NCBI RefSeq assembly: GCF_019175285.1
Contig: NC_056527.1
Location: 111,728,799-111,792,798, forward strand
Direction: 5' to 3'
Source: Sceloporus undulatus
Lineage: Eukaryota > Chordata > Lepidosauria > Squamata > Phrynosomatidae
DNA length: 64,000 bases
Every line of letters starts with the position of its first letter. Within the stretch, counting starts at the first letter, position 1. This document shows positions 24,301 to 36,978 of this stretch, one piece after another. The position numbers and the translations under genes were made by a program. The notes beneath the pieces are model-generated. The model had not been told where the DNA came from, did no database searches, and was given only the letters and a program-made list of their open reading frames with translations.

Positions 24301-27300
24301 TCAGTATGAAGGGATTGTGCAGCTCCTGAAGCATTTTGGATGGAACTGGGTTGGTCTTCTCCTTTCAAATGATGACAATGGAGAAACATTTCTTCGAACT
24401 CTGAAACCAAAGCTCTCACAGAACAATATTTGCCTGGCAATGACTGAGCTGATTCCAATTGTGGGAAGCCAAAGATCAGCCATTTATACTGATGTCCTCC
24501 TCCTAAGGTTTTCCTCCATCCTCTGGTTGTCCAAACTCAATGTATTTATTGCCCATGGGAATGATCAATCTATGGAAGGTTTACGAATAATTCTTGAAAA
24601 TTTTGAATTTATTCATATGCATCCTATGGAGAGGGTTTGGGTCATAACTTCTCAGTGGGACGTCACAACTCTTTTCCCTTGGAATAAACTCACAGTAAGA
24701 TCCCTCAATGGCAGCTTGTCTTTCTCACCCCATACAAATGCAGTGCCAGGATTTCAGGATTTTCTTGAGACCATAAATCCATATGAGTCAACGATATATT
24801 TCATCCAGCAGTTTTGGACCACTGCTTTTCTTTGTTCTTTAGCATTATATACTTTTTATGAACTGAACCTGGTTAACTGCACTGGGAAGGAGAATCTGAG
24901 TCACCTCCCTGGAACTGTGTTTGAAAGAAGACTATCTGGCCAGAGCTACATGATCTACAATTCTGTTTATGCTGTAGCACATTCTCTACATGCCCTGTTT
25001 TCATGGAGAGACAAACAAAAAGGAAATGGGATCAGAAATAGTCAGAATTATTTGGAAGTGCAGCCATGGCAGGTAAGTCATGTCCCTTCCCATTGCACAT
25101 CAAATATAAGAATCCCATTTAATGGGATTTTTCTGGTTTAAAGAAGTGCTGTTGTTGGTCCATTGTCCAAATCACAGAATGAGATGATGATTTTCCTGCT
25201 TGGACCATAGGTTGCTTCAGCATTGTGATGACTGAAAGTGCTCCCCAAATCTGGCGTATTTAGGGACCAGGGAGAAGTGGCAAAATGCTGCTCCTCCCTG
25301 GTCCTGAAAAGGGGTGTCCTTGGGGCTTCATGCCCCAGGACACCCCGGGAGCCAACCGGGAGCCGCAGCCAGGAGAGAAAGGGGCCTTTCTCCTGGCTTT
25401 GTTCTCACAGCCATTTTGTGGCTGCTGGAATGCAGAGTTCCCCCAGAAGGAGCTCCATTTCGAAGCTCCTTCCAGTGTTGTGTCTAGGCCGCCATAAGCT
25501 CCGTTTGGAGGCGGCGCGCATGTGTTGCAATCATGGCGGCCCCCATGTGGATGGGAGGCTGCCATGATTGCACACTTGTCACGTACTAGGGTTAGGCCTC
25601 ATGTGGGCGGAGCACCCTGAGGCAACGCTAGCATGTGACGAGGACGTCACGTAAATTCCATATGGAAAGGGCCTTTGTCTCTTTCTGTGATTATACAGTT
25701 GATAAATAAAGTAGTTAGATATCACTTTAGTTGTCATGGGTATTTCCTGTGGAATCCTGGGATTTGTCATGTGATGTGGATTTGTGTGGATTCAGCCTGG
25801 TCTTTCAGAGAGTTCTAGAGACTCACCAAATTAAAATTCCCAGGATTCTGTAGGATAAGTCATGGCAGTTCAAGTGGTATCATATTGCTTTATTTTTGAA
25901 GTGCAAATACATCCTTTGTTTCAGCCTTTACATAGCCTTCATTCAGAAGGCTAAAACTAGGTGCTGCTCACCTTTTGATCATAATTGACATTACTACTAT
26001 TAAGTACATACTATTCATATTATTAATATATGTTTCTTCCCTATGAGACAGGTCATAAATATGTGTAAGCTTGAACTATTTCTAAATTTTGACAGATCTA
26101 GCCAAGCAGCTGCTATCCCCTGGATAGTATGCTGTGAATTTTCTTAACAAAGGGTCTATAGAGACCAGCAGTTTGTGCTGGCCTGTGGCTGCCCACAACC
26201 TCCCACTGGACACCCTGACTCTGCCCCCATGGCATCATAATGCCGGGCGCCCTTCCAGACAGCATGCAGCATCATGGTGTGACTCTGGCACTGCATCTAC
26301 ATGATGCAGTGCCAAAGGGGCATCATAAAGCTGTGCCGCTGCAACTACTGCATCCTTTAGAGGGTGGGAAAAGGAGCTGCTTTTTGTGGCTCCTTTTTGT
26401 GCCCTCGAGAGGCCAGATTGGGGCTACAGTGTGATGTTGCAGCGGCCCTGATCTGGCCAGGAAAGAGGTGGCTCATTCCGCCCCTTAGGGGCAGTCTGGA
26501 GAGCCCCAAAGATGCTTGTTGTGTCAGGTTTGAACTCTTGCCAACCTATGTTTTATTTTTCATTTCTTAATAAAGAAATACATATGTCTGACATATTTTT
26601 TTACACTTTATGTTGCAAACTTTGTTGGACTGTATTCAGCCTTGGCATTGCTGGGCAGATTCCTGATCCAAATGGTGTCTTCATAGGGTTTCTGCCTCAG
26701 CACTTCTTTGAACTGTTTATAGAAGCGGTTTTAGTCATAGCAATTCTGTTTTTAATACCACAGTTAGTTATTAAATCGTCTGTAGAATCTCTCTTTTATT
26801 GGCATTTTGTTTTCTATCCCTGATGCTTCTTAATTGTGAAATATTAGCACTTTTAGTTCAGTTTTAAATAACAATTGATAGTTTACCAATAGAGGACTTG
26901 GGCATCTTTCATGGGCTTCTTACCAATAACAGTAGGCAAATAGACAACTGCAGGGTGAACTGATAGACAGAAGAAGAGATTGATCCCTTATTGTATCATT
27001 GTTGTGCTATGTTTTCCTTTGAGAGGGGAGGCAACTACTGAATTGCACAAAGAGAACCTGCCAAGCAAAAGAGAGGATGGTCTCTCTCTGACTTGTTAGG
27101 TCACCTCATCCCAGGCCCTGTTTCTGTGTTTTGCAGCTATTCCTTATTCAGTTTACAAAATTCAGTGAATGCACTTTGAGCGTTATGGAATTTGGGTACA
27201 ATGGTTATAACAATGATCAAGACTAAGATGGCAAACAAATTCCAAAGAATCCCCACTGACCTTTTCCCTAAAATTTAACTGAGTGTTTTAATCTTTTTTC

Positions 27301-27992
27301 TTCAATAAAGCTTTGCTCTTTCCTGAGGAACATTCGCTTTAACAATAGTGTTGGAGAAGAGATACATTTCAATGAGTATGGAGACCTGGAATTTGGATAT
27401 GATATTATCAACATGATCACATTCCCCAACCAAAGCTTCCAGAGAGTCCAAGTTGGGAGAATGGATCCCAAAGCTCCTGATGGAAAGCGGTTCAGCATTA
27501 ATGGAAGTGCCATTTTGTGGAATCACGAGTTTCAACAGGTAGAGATAATTTTGGGTTAACACTTTCAGTTACCTAGAGGAGACATTATGAATGCTGAAAG
27601 TGCAGGACATTTGTGTTCTGGAGAAATAATTCAACACATTTCTCACCTAATTTGAGACTTTATCACTTGGGGATTGAACAGTGGAATTAGAGCAGGATAG
27701 TAGCATATGTGGCTGTACCTTATCACATGATACTGTGTCTCTCCAGTTGCTGATCTGTAGTCCTTCTATTGCAGGAGCACTACTTTTCATTGATGGGCAA
27801 AACCCATCCATTCCTCCCAATCACACTGCTTCTCCTCTGTTGATGCATCTGTGATACATTCCTCCTAATGCAATTCCAATATGCAGACAGTCATCTGATG
27901 TGAATGGGCATGTTTCTGCTCCTCCTTTCCTCCTTCCTGCATACTATACCCAAGTTGGGTATAATGTTTCTCTCCCCCACCCCCTTGTCATT

Positions 27993-28028
<36 letters not shown>

Positions 28029-29842
28029 TTCTTAATGGATTGCCATGCTAACACCATTGCACTAAATATAAAAATAAATAAAAATTAGTATAGTCTGAAA
28101 GGCATGCTGAGAAGGGCACAGGGCAGAGAACCAGGGTTATGAAGGCCAGTGTATGGATGAAGGAGGCCAGGACCATGGTGATTTGGAAGAACTCAATCAT
28201 ATTAAATATCCCCAATCTCATCTTTTTCCATTTCCTAGACTTATGAGATTGTGGTGCCTAAGGGCCTGGTGTAATAAAGTCCTTACCCTCCCAACGTTTT
28301 ATGTGCAACCTCCATTAGTATTATATAGCTTCTTATTACGCTTCTACCACAATTTAATTACACTAATCAGACAATTAATGCCACTTTCAGTTGGTTCTGA
28401 TGACAAAATTCAAAATTAAGGAAGTACAGCTGTGACACTTAGTTTATTTCCTCCTTTAATTTCCTTCTTGATGCTTTTCACCAGACAACTCCTCATGCCA
28501 CATGTGTTGACAGCTGTAGCCCTGGTTTCAGCAAGATTGTCCAGCCAATGGAGCAAATTTGTTGCTATGGATGTGCTCAGTGCCCTGAAGGGAAGATTTC
28601 ACTCTATTCTAGTGAGTAGACATATAGAGTTATTTGTTAAGGAGTGGAATGAGGGATCCAGATTAGTTTATGGTGGGCTGACTGAATTCCAATCCAGAAA
28701 TAGACCAAGATATTCAGCATGAAAAATCTTCTCATTGATTTTCATCTCGAATGGACATGTGAAATTATTCATGCATCCCTTTTGCTAAGGTTATGGGGAA
28801 ACTGCACACAATAGTTTGAATTGGGTGCTCTTTTGTGGGCAATATAAAATATTTCTTACTTAACACATGTGACTGTGATGCCTGTTAAATCTAGAAGTTA
28901 TATAGTAGAAGCACTGAGAGATTTCATTGTTGAATTTCAGACGCAGATCAATGTGAGAAATGCCCAGAAGAGGAGTATCCGAACAAAAACCAGACTCAGT
29001 GTATTCCCAAAACTGTGACCTACCTATCATACAATGAACCCTTGGGAGCAACTTTGGCTGGCTGTACCACTTTGTTTTCCACCATCACCATTCTAGTGGC
29101 CTGGATTTTCATTCATCACCGTCATACTCCTCTTGTCAAAGCCAACAACTGGAATATTACATGTGTCTTGCTTGCCTCACTTTTACTTTGCCTTCTGTCC
29201 TCCTTCCTTTTCGTTGGAAGACCTGGGAAAGTGTCCTGCCTCCTGCGACAAACTATGTTTAGCATCGTCTTCTCAACTGCTGTTTCATCTGTCTTGGCCA
29301 AAACCATTACTGTGGTTTTGGCTTTCATGGCCACCAAGCCAGGAAACAGAATGAGGAAATGGGTTGGAAATAGACTGGGACTATCTATTGTCCTTCTGTG
29401 TTCACTAATTCAAAGTGGGATCTGTGTTATATGGCTGACAACATGTCCTCCCTTCCCAGAGCTTGACATGCACTCCCAGATCAGTGAGATCATAGTGCAA
29501 TGCAATGAAGGCTCAGATGTCATGTTCTATATTGTCCTGGGCTACATGGGTCTTCTGGCCATCACCAGCTTCACTGTGGCTTTCTTTGCCAGGAAGTTGC
29601 CCGATAGTTTCAATGAAGCCAAGCTGATCACCTTCAGCATGTTGGTGTTTTGTACTGTTTGGGTCTCTTTTGTCCCTTCCTACCTAAGTACCAAAGGGAA
29701 ATACATGGTGGCTGTGGAGATCTTCTCCATCCTGGCTTCCAGTCTTGGTTTACTGGGTTGCATCTTCCTCCCCAAAAGCTTCTTTATAATCCTGAGACCT
29801 GAACTAAACAGCAGAGAACAATTAGTAAGGAAAAAATTATGA
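21391..29842 (+). CDS. Type 2 vomeronasal receptor (V2R), six exons, intact
   Basis: Pheromone-type family C GPCR of the vomeronasal sensory membrane. Exons: 21391-21671, 22980-23271, 24215-25072, 27311-27538, 28485-28611, 28941-29842. Every intron is GT-AG and the joins are phase 2, 0, 0, 0, 1. The total is 2688 nt, 895 residues plus stop, with no internal stop seen. Residues 1-93 hold the N-terminus with the [12 protein letters not shown] motif typical of V2R exon 1. Residues 94-553 form the Venus-flytrap ligand-binding domain ([34 protein letters not shown]). Residues 554-620 form the NCD3G cysteine-rich domain. The rest is the seven-helix domain, with [13 protein letters not shown] in a cytoplasmic loop and [15 protein letters not shown] in helix 6. 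A second Met (21457) is followed directly by the hydrophobic stretch [18 protein letters not shown], a convincing signal peptide, so translation may start there (873 residues). CR1 sits in intron 1, and introns 3-5 share the duplication with the upstream pseudogene. Confidence 0.92.
21745..22560 (-). mobile_element. CR1 LINE, reverse-transcriptase region, old
   Basis: Antisense CR1 in intron 1 of the + strand V2R: AACTTGCTCCAACTTGTCTA, ATGAGGCCTGACCAAAGCAG, CCAAGGTCCTTTTTACAGG and TCATCTGCAAATCTGA match the layout of the better copy at 56658-57785. Heavily decayed. Confidence 0.75.
25235..25670. other. GC-rich stretch with local hairpins, likely MITE
   Basis: Stands out from AT-rich surroundings in V2R intron 3. 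It contains short palindromes: GGGTGTCCTTGGGGCTTCAT with GCCCCAGGACACCCC (25313-25346), and GCAATCATGGCGGCC with GGCTGCCATGATTGC (25527-25571). No protein family is recognised in either direction. Confidence 0.5.
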
Positions 29843-29895
29843 TGGCCTTCACATTTATCTCTTTACATTCCTTGACCCACTTTCTATTGCCACTA
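25825..29895 (+). repeat. Duplicated V2R block, copy B (compact)
   Basis: Partner of the block at 1000-11945. It carries exons 4-6 of the intact V2R and lacks the insertion seen at 1511-2009 in copy A (empty site at about 26330). Left of 25825 and right of 29895 the similarity fades. Confidence 0.88.
27991..28033. repeat. (TTTC)n microsatellite
   Basis: About ten TTTC units in intron 4 of the + strand V2R. Confidence 0.95.
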
Positions 29896-30267
29896 ACATG
29901 TATAAATTTACAAACTTGTGTTCTAATTGACATCAATATATTATCCTTCCTTTTATTTAAAAATTAGTTATATCATGATAATTCAAACTTAATTGATGTT
30001 AGGCCTTGCCTTGTGATTGATTTTTGGTTATTGCTATTATAATTGTAGGATTATTTACCTTGACAGAATGTATTGTTTCAGTTAGATTATTATTCCTATA
30101 CACTTTATGAGATATAAGTTCATTGCCCCATCAGTTTGAAATTCATGAAATTATTATATAGTGTTTTATCTATTAGAGTATGAAGAGATTGATATTTTTT
30201 GTGTTTGGATACATGTTTATTTTATTGTTCAGTACCGGATTCTCCTATTGCTCCTTAGTGATATCAA

Positions 30268-30390
30268 TAGCTTGAGATTGTCAGCCTGAGGGCAGGGAAC
30301 CGGCTAATTAAAAATAATAATTGTAAGCTGCTTTAATAGCCTTTAGGGCTAAAGGGCAGGATATAAATACCATAAATAATAAATAGTTGA
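30268..30390 (+). mobile_element. L2-like 3' tail fragment
   Basis: TTGTCAGCCTGAGGGCAGGG..TTGTAAGCTGCTTTAATAGC..AGGATATAAATACC followed by AATAAATA. Resembles the 3' part of the element at 1511-2009. Confidence 0.6.
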
Positions 30391-30744
30391 GAGACTTGCT
30401 GAGTACGGGCTTCATGCCCTAGTTTTTCCTTGGTAGCTTAAGACTTAGGTTGTACCTTCCACAATTCATAAGAATATATTTGTTAAGATTCTCACAAACC
30501 TGATCAGGCGGGCTTGGAACTGAACTATCCAGACAAGAAAGACTGTATTCCAGCGTATAAAGGAACACCAAATCTTATTATAACCTCAATGATATAGGGG
30601 GAATTGGGGCAGAAAGATGATGCAATGGACAGTATAATTATTAGAAATGCATTTAGTAGCAAATTAGGAGGATTAGCCGTATCCCCATATGACCTTGACC
30701 AAGTCTTACAATCTTTGAGATAGGTCTTTCTTTCCATTTCACTG

Positions 30745-31150
30745 CCCTCCTAGGCACAGATGGTGAGGACAAAGGAGACAGCCTTCCTTGTGGTTCCTCC
30801 TAGACTTTGGAAATCTCTCCCAGGAGACGATCATTTTGCCTCCTTTATTTCTTTTTCTTCAGCAGGCAAAGATCTTTCTGTTTAAAAAGGCTTTCCGCTG
30901 ACCAGGATGGAGTGACGCACAATTTGGTTGGCTGGTTTTAGTACACAATAAGTGTTTTAATTTTTAAAAATGTTTTAAATCACTTAAAATTATTTTAATC
31001 TTAATATCTTAAAATAGTGTTTCAATTGGATGCACGAGTTAATGTCTGTTAAGCTTTTGTAATCACATTTTTTAAAAAAGGTGTTCTTTTATACTGTAAG
31101 ATGCTTTGAGTCCTATTTGGGAGAAAGGCAGGAAATATATCATATAAAGC
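30745..31150 (+). mobile_element. L2-like LINE 3' end
   Basis: Layout CTTCCTTGTGGTTCCTCC..GGAAATCTCTCCC, then T-rich sequence (GTTTTAATTTTTAAAAATG), then CTGTAAGATGCTTTGAGTCC. Same family as 16905-17190 and 18242-18447, old. Confidence 0.55.
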
Positions 31151-31179
31151 AAGAAAGAGCTAACACATCAAGGGACAGA

Positions 31180-31345
31180 ATCAGCATGCATAATGACCTC
31201 AACAGATTGGAGACATGAGCAAAAACGAACAAAACACATTTCAGGGGGGATAAATGTAAGGTTCTAAATTAAGCCAGGAAGAATGAAATGCACAAATATA
31301 GTATGGGTGGCATCTGATTTACAATACATCATGCAAAAAGGATCT
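31180..31345 (+). mobile_element. CR1 fragment
   Basis: Sense CR1 remnant: AATGACCTCAACAGATTGGA, GATAAATGTAAGGTTCTAAA and AGGAAGAATGAAATGCACA parallel 16120-16250. Confidence 0.65.
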
Positions 31346-31819
31346 TCTTCAGCAGTGTGATGTAGTAGCCATTAATCTTCCAGAGGTCCAGGTGGGTGAT
31401 ATCTTTGTGTGTACAGTTGCAAGATACAAGGTGATGATGCTTTGGCATCCTCCTCTGTCTTTTCCCAGCCCTTATATGCTGGGAATATAATGCTGCATGC
31501 ATGAGGTGGTGAAGGTATTCTTGGTGCAGCTTCACACTTTGCCAAGCCATTATAAACACTTGTCCACTTTCTAATATGCATAAATGTTTTCAAATTAAAG
31601 AGCACAAGAGATCAACTGACTGTAATCCACAAGAGAAAAAGCTTCAAGCTGATTGTTTCAGTCTCCAGTCATGAGGGGTCAGGGGACTTTTTGTTTTTAG
31701 AAGGACGATTTCCCATTACAACAAGTTCCTAAAGTATCACATAGAATTCAATAAGAAAATGGAATATTCTTGTTTCAGGTGGGAAATTCAGGGCATAACA
31801 TTTGTGAACTTGGCTTTCA

Positions 31820-32001
31820 GGGGTGCATCTGTATTATAGAAATAATACAGTTTGACACCAATTTAACCTCCATGGTTCTGTCTTACTGAATCCTTGGCTC
31901 TTCCAGGCTCTATCTTACAGAATCCTATGTCATTTTCGGAGGCGCCAGCACTCTTTGGCAGAGTGTCAAACTGCATTATTTCTACAGAGTAGATGCGCCC
32001 C
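31820..32001. mobile_element. Foldback MITE, common family
   Basis: Ends GGGGTGCATCT and AGATGCGCCCC are inverted repeats. Interior ATAATACAGTTTGACACCAA and GTGTCAAACTGCATTATTTC are the opposing arms. The middle is partly rearranged. Confidence 0.78.
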
Positions 32002-34045
32002 TTGCCGTACAAACTCAAGATTCAAACTTCTGGAAGGTACCAAGTTCAGGAAACTTTGAGCCAAAAATCATGAGGTTGAGTAACTAATGATCTGATTTGG
32101 AAAGAAACAGCTATGTAGGTCCAGTCATTTCATGGGCCAAAAGCCAACATGTGAGAAGGGGTTGGTGTTCCTCTAAAGGCTGTCATAGAGTAGATTCTAT
32201 AATGAGTGTTCAGAAACCCTGAAGGTACTGAATTTGTGCTCATTTCTTAAATGCCCTTATCCTTTGTTCTTGGCTGGAATGTGCAAATTCTTTATCTTCT
32301 TCCTTAATTTCATTTCTTCATTTCAGACATCTGTCTTTAAAATAACAAAGTAACTTTCTGTCATGTCCCTTTGCTGTGTTAAAAACTCCAAGTATCTGAG
32401 CTGAAAATCCTGAGGGAATCACCAAGGGATCAGAGGAATGTCTCTGAAGTAAAGTCACAGACTTTATTATCTCATTGAATCTCCAGCTCTGTGGCAGAGA
32501 AAAAGAGAGAAAGGCACAACATAGTCTCCTTATCTCAAGAAGAGCCAGGCCATTGGGCAAGTTGGGTTGTGTTCACTGTGACTGTCCATCAAATTGATGA
32601 TAAGAATAAGCTGGAGGAGAGCCTAACTTGGTAGTTTAGGAACCAGAACTTACTGCTTTCAAAGTTTAACATCCCTGGCTTCTTAGATGAAAAGATGTAG
32701 GAAGGCAGTTTGGACAGACATGATACTGGAGATGTGCTGCCTGCTAAGATAGTATAAAACTAGATACAGCCTTTCTCTCACCCAGAGAGAGCTTAGAACC
32801 TTGGCCCGAGCCAGGAAATACCCTTAATAAAAGTGTGACGTCACATAGTTTCCTTCCAGTCTCCTACCAGCGGAGACTTCAATAGACAAAACCAGCAAGC
32901 CATATAGTCTGTCTCTAATCTGTACCACAAAAATCCATGCATTTCTTTGGCATCTGTTCCTTGAAAGGCAGCCAAAGCCCGGAGAGTCACCTGACAATCA
33001 TTGCCATTTCATAGCCAGGATATTCTAGATGATTTCATCTGTCATACTGAAGGTTCCAGATCACAAGACCTTGGCTACCAAGGTCATATCATGGCTAGTT
33101 TTTTCCGCTTATCATATCACTTGTAGCTTTGTGAGATTGCTGCGAAACTATCAGTGGTGCTTCAACATTTTGTACTTCCATTAGAAGCTAGGCTCTAACT
33201 CATCCAAGCTGTTGTTATCCAAACATAAGCTTCTGGTATGAAAATTTATTCCTTGGTGATGGACGAATGCTTGGGAAACAGTATGAAGGTAAGGCTATGT
33301 TTTGTAATTTGAAATTCATGCTCCTTGTTGTTTTACCAGAAATTTATTAGCCATCAAGTGTTATCAGCTACCTGGTTCTCCCTACAGTCATGAAGTTGGG
33401 TTTACAGTTAGGTGTGTGCAGTTACACTGCTGGAAGCAGACGTTCCCCTAAAACTTCCTACAGCAGCCCCATGTATCTCAAACGTTAACAATAGAATAGT
33501 TGGGGTGGTGGTGGTGGTGGTTACACTTGGAACTCCCTTCAAACAATCAAGCAGAACTATTTTCTATGAGTGTAACTTCACCCTTCACAAGATGCTTCTG
33601 TTCACTTTTGGGGAATAGTCTAAGTACCATTTCAGCCTCTCACATCCAACCATTTCCCATTCATGAAGGTCTCTTCAATGGCAGCTGGTGTCAATGGGGG
33701 TGATCAAGCTACCATAAGTTAGAAATGGCTTGAAGGCACACAACCACAATATCAGAAAAAGCGGGTCGAGATAAAATGTTCTCCCTCTCTATGAATGCTA
33801 GAATTTGGTGCCACCTAAACTCATCAGGATATTTAGTACAGACAAAGGTTCTGGTTCATGGTTAGACTGTTGTTCTAGAAGCTGGGGACAGTGAAGCACA
33901 AAACTCACTGGTTGATCTTGGGTAGTCTTTCTTTGTCTCTGTCTCTCTGACTGATCTATCTTATGGGTTATTGAAAAAATAAATGGGGAGGAAGAGAACT
34001 GTGCATGTTGCCTAGAGGTCATTGAAGAAAATTAGGATATCAGTA
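32002..34045. other. Intergenic, nothing recognised
   Basis: About 2 kb with no open frame of note, no conserved motif and no repeat family I can name. A short GGT-rich microsatellite lies at about 33500-33522. Confidence 0.5.
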
Positions 34046-34273
34046 CAGTGATCCCTCTGTATTCAGAGATTCTTTATCCACAGATGCAACCGTTCATAAC
34101 TTGAAAATATTCAAATAAAATACACATTCCAAAAAGCAAACCTTGATTTTGTCATTTTATATAGGTCATCATTTTACTGTGCCATTGTAATTAGTGAGAC
34201 TTGAGCATCCACAGATTTTGGTATCCACTGGGGGTCCTGAAACCAAACCCCAGCAGATACTAAGGGTCCATTG
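34046..34273 (+). mobile_element. Tigger/pogo-like MITE
   Basis: 228 bp between TA at 34044 and 34274. The left end CAGTGATCCCTCTGTATTC has a matching inverted right end (CTAAGGGTCCATTG). The internal blocks CAAACCTTGATTTTGTCATT and TTGAGCATCCACAGATTTTG are shared with copies at 41585, 46639 and 52700. Confidence 0.82.
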
Positions 34274-35857
34274 TACAGCACATAATAAATTGCTATATAT
34301 ACTTATGTATAAGTTGACCTCATGTATAAGTTGAGAGCAGGTTTTGAAGCCAAAATTATGGATTTTGCTATGACTCATGGGTAAGTCAGGGGTAACATTT
34401 AGGGGCATGTAACGACCAAATCTTTTCTTATAGGTATCTCTGCAGAGATAATGCAGTCATTTTAATAGGGGCTTAATATATAAGTCTTGTGAGGTTCGGC
34501 AGTCTCTCTGCAGAGAGGCTAATACAGTATGTCCCTATTAAAAATGACCACCACCATGTTTCTTCATACTCTCTTGCTGTTGAATGCACTTGGGTGGAAC
34601 TTTTCTTTCTCCAGTTTGGGCAAGGAAGCGATAATGGGGTTGAAGTGTTGCTTCTACACCATGAGGAGCTTCTCACCTCTATATCTTGTGACTGCCTTCA
34701 CCCTGAGACTTTATTCCAGCAATGACTTGTTTATTAAGTTGTGTATAAGTATAAGGTTTGGGGGCTTGTCAAACATTTTCTACTTATACACAAGTAACTA
34801 TTTTGTATATGAATATTTTGTGAATCTCTTTTTGATTTCATACATTTACAAGCAATAACATATTTCAGTGTCTTGGTAAAAGCTCTTTCCCATGTGAGAA
34901 TTGAAAGCAGAACCCAGCCAAAGTGAATATAAGAAGTGAATACCTCTCAGTCAATCCATTGCATTTGGGCTGGAAATCATCTCACTGCACAGGAAAACAG
35001 AAGCCAGTCCCATAGGATCATACAGCTTGAAGGGACATTGAAACTCACTAGTCCATTGCACACAGCAATGTAGAATGGAACTGTGGCATCCTAAGTGTAC
35101 AACAGGTTGACATGTTGCAAGGCAAGAATATTTCACTTATAAAAGTAAGAGGGCTAGAAACTTGAGTTGGTGTTTTTTAAGAGCTGAAAATCAAGTATTT
35201 TTGCATTTGCCTATTCTTTGGTAAGTTGCCTGACTCTTACGTTTTTAATAACAGCATCCTTGTTGGTTTTTTTCCTTTTAAAACCTCCCAGAAAATGTGT
35301 GTGCGCGTGTGTGTGTGGGGGGGGAGACACAGTTGTTCCATGTTCATCTGTTGGAAGAGAGAGAAAAGAGATTCCTCTATTTTTTCTTGCCCTGTCTAAA
35401 TATAATGAGCTTGTTCTTAAAGATATATCTCTTACAGCTAGTGCATTTGTCTCATGCAGTACCATACAATGGCCTCACTGGGTGGGGATTCTAGGAGTTC
35501 TGGACCATTTCCAAACTTTGTATGTATCTGCCTCTTTGTAATATGAAAACCATGATGCTCATTCAGCACAATTATACATATGTACAGAGATTATATTCAG
35601 ATAAAATGTTTTGAAATGTTGCCTTTAATCATGGTTAGATGTTATACGTGAATACATTTACCAAGTCTTAAGAGGATAGGATTTGCAAACCATGGTTTAC
35701 GTTGATGAGGTAATTGTTTGTCCCTATATGAATTCCACTTTTCTTCCAATGACCTCAAAAAAGAAGTACATGATTCTCCCATCCATTGTTTTCAAGACAC
35801 ATCTCTTTATGGACAGATGAAACAGAGAGATATGATTAGCCTAAGGTTACCATTAAT
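34274..35857. other. Intergenic, nothing recognised
   Basis: No gene or named repeat seen. A GT/G-rich run is present at 35298-35325. Confidence 0.5.
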
Positions 35858-36036
35858 GGGATATAAATACCCCAAACATGCCAGATTGGGTCTGATTTTG
35901 GAAGCCAAGCAAGGTCAGCCCTGGTTAGTATACTGTAAATGCTGTAGGCTATATTTCAGAGGATGGAACTGGTTTGCCAAAGAAAACTATGAAATTCATG
36001 GGGTCCCCTTGAGTCAACAAGCAACTTAAAGGTACC
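35858..36036 (+). mobile_element. 5S-rRNA-derived SINE
   Basis: Tracks 5S rRNA: GGTCTGATTTTGGAAGCCAA, AAGGTCAGCCCTGGTTAGTA and ATGCTGTAGGCT. It then has a non-5S 3' part (GAACTGGTTTGCCAAAGAAA, TGAGTCAACAAGCAACTTAA) like the tail of the Bov-B-dependent SINEs. Confidence 0.82.
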
Positions 36037-36039
36037 CCG

Positions 36040-36040
<1 letters not shown>

Positions 36041-36084
<44 letters not shown>
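36041..36084. repeat. (CA)n microsatellite
   Basis: About 22 CA units directly after the 5S SINE tail. Confidence 0.97.
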
Positions 36085-36085
<1 letters not shown>

Positions 36086-36480
36086 CCATCCAGACAGCTT
36101 TGTGGAAAAATAGAATGGGTGGCTGTGTCTCCTAGACTGATGCTTTAATCTCCACTATAACACACTGACTTAAATTAATTGCTGCATGAAAATAACTTCC
36201 TTACCCTGACAACAAACCAAAAGACTAACAGCAAAGCAAAATGGAGAACCACAGTTTCAAGCATAATTTGCAGTGACCAAAGTTAAATGTCATATATAAA
36301 GTGCGGCAACCCATGTTTAAGGCAGCTCCTATATATCTATATTCTCTTTTTGTAGGCCACAGAATGTCTTGAGGAGTTGTTTCTCAAAACATGATGCTTC
36401 ACATGTTCAGCTGGGATAAATCAGCATGGAGAGTGAGATGATGAAGAATGATTAGTGCTCACCATGCTTATGTGATACTT

Positions 36481-36703
36481 GTTGTTTGTGTTGTATGCCT
36501 TCAAGTTGTTTCTGACTTATAGTCATCCTAAGGTGAACCTATCATGGGTATTGTTGGTTTTTTTTGCAAGATTTGTTCAGAAGTGTTTTGCCATTGTTGT
36601 TCCCTGAAGCTGAGAGCATGTGACTTGCCTAAGTTCATCCAGTGGGTTTCATGGCTGAACTGGGAATTGAACCCTGCAGTCAAACCAGTACGCCATGCTG
36701 CAC
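36481..36703 (-). mobile_element. tRNA-derived SINE (Sauria SINE type)
   Basis: + strand shows the Bov-B-like tail GCCTTCAAGTTGTTTCTGAC, then TTGCCTAAGTTCATCCAGTG and the tRNA-like head GGGAATTGAACCCTG. It ends about 275 bp before the olfactory receptor ATG. Confidence 0.82.
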
Positions 36704-36978
36704 TTAAGAAGTGAAAATGAGAAATCTACAATTTCTAGAACTTAACATTATTTAGTATGTTCTTAAAAGCATGTTCTCACTAAATATTAGAAAATAAGAA
36801 TACTAACCTAAAGTTCAATTAAAGAATGTCCCTCACAATTAAAATTATTTAAGTGTTGTTTTCAGAAAGATTTAAGGTTATGTTTGGTGGTTGGTCATGC
36901 TATTTTTCCATTAGTACATTGTTATAGAATATCACAGTCTCCCACTGTTATTTTTTTCTCTAAAGGAAGAAGGCCAGG

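Noticed and set aside
35858-36036. 5S rRNA gene
   Set aside because: 5S-like blocks are diverged and run into a SINE tail, so it is a 5S-derived SINE, as are 41185-41580 and 58868-59075.
36481-36703. tRNA-like promoter boxes suggesting a tRNA gene
   Set aside because: The tRNA-like part is the degenerate head of a SINE with a Bov-B-type tail; no cloverleaf is maintained.
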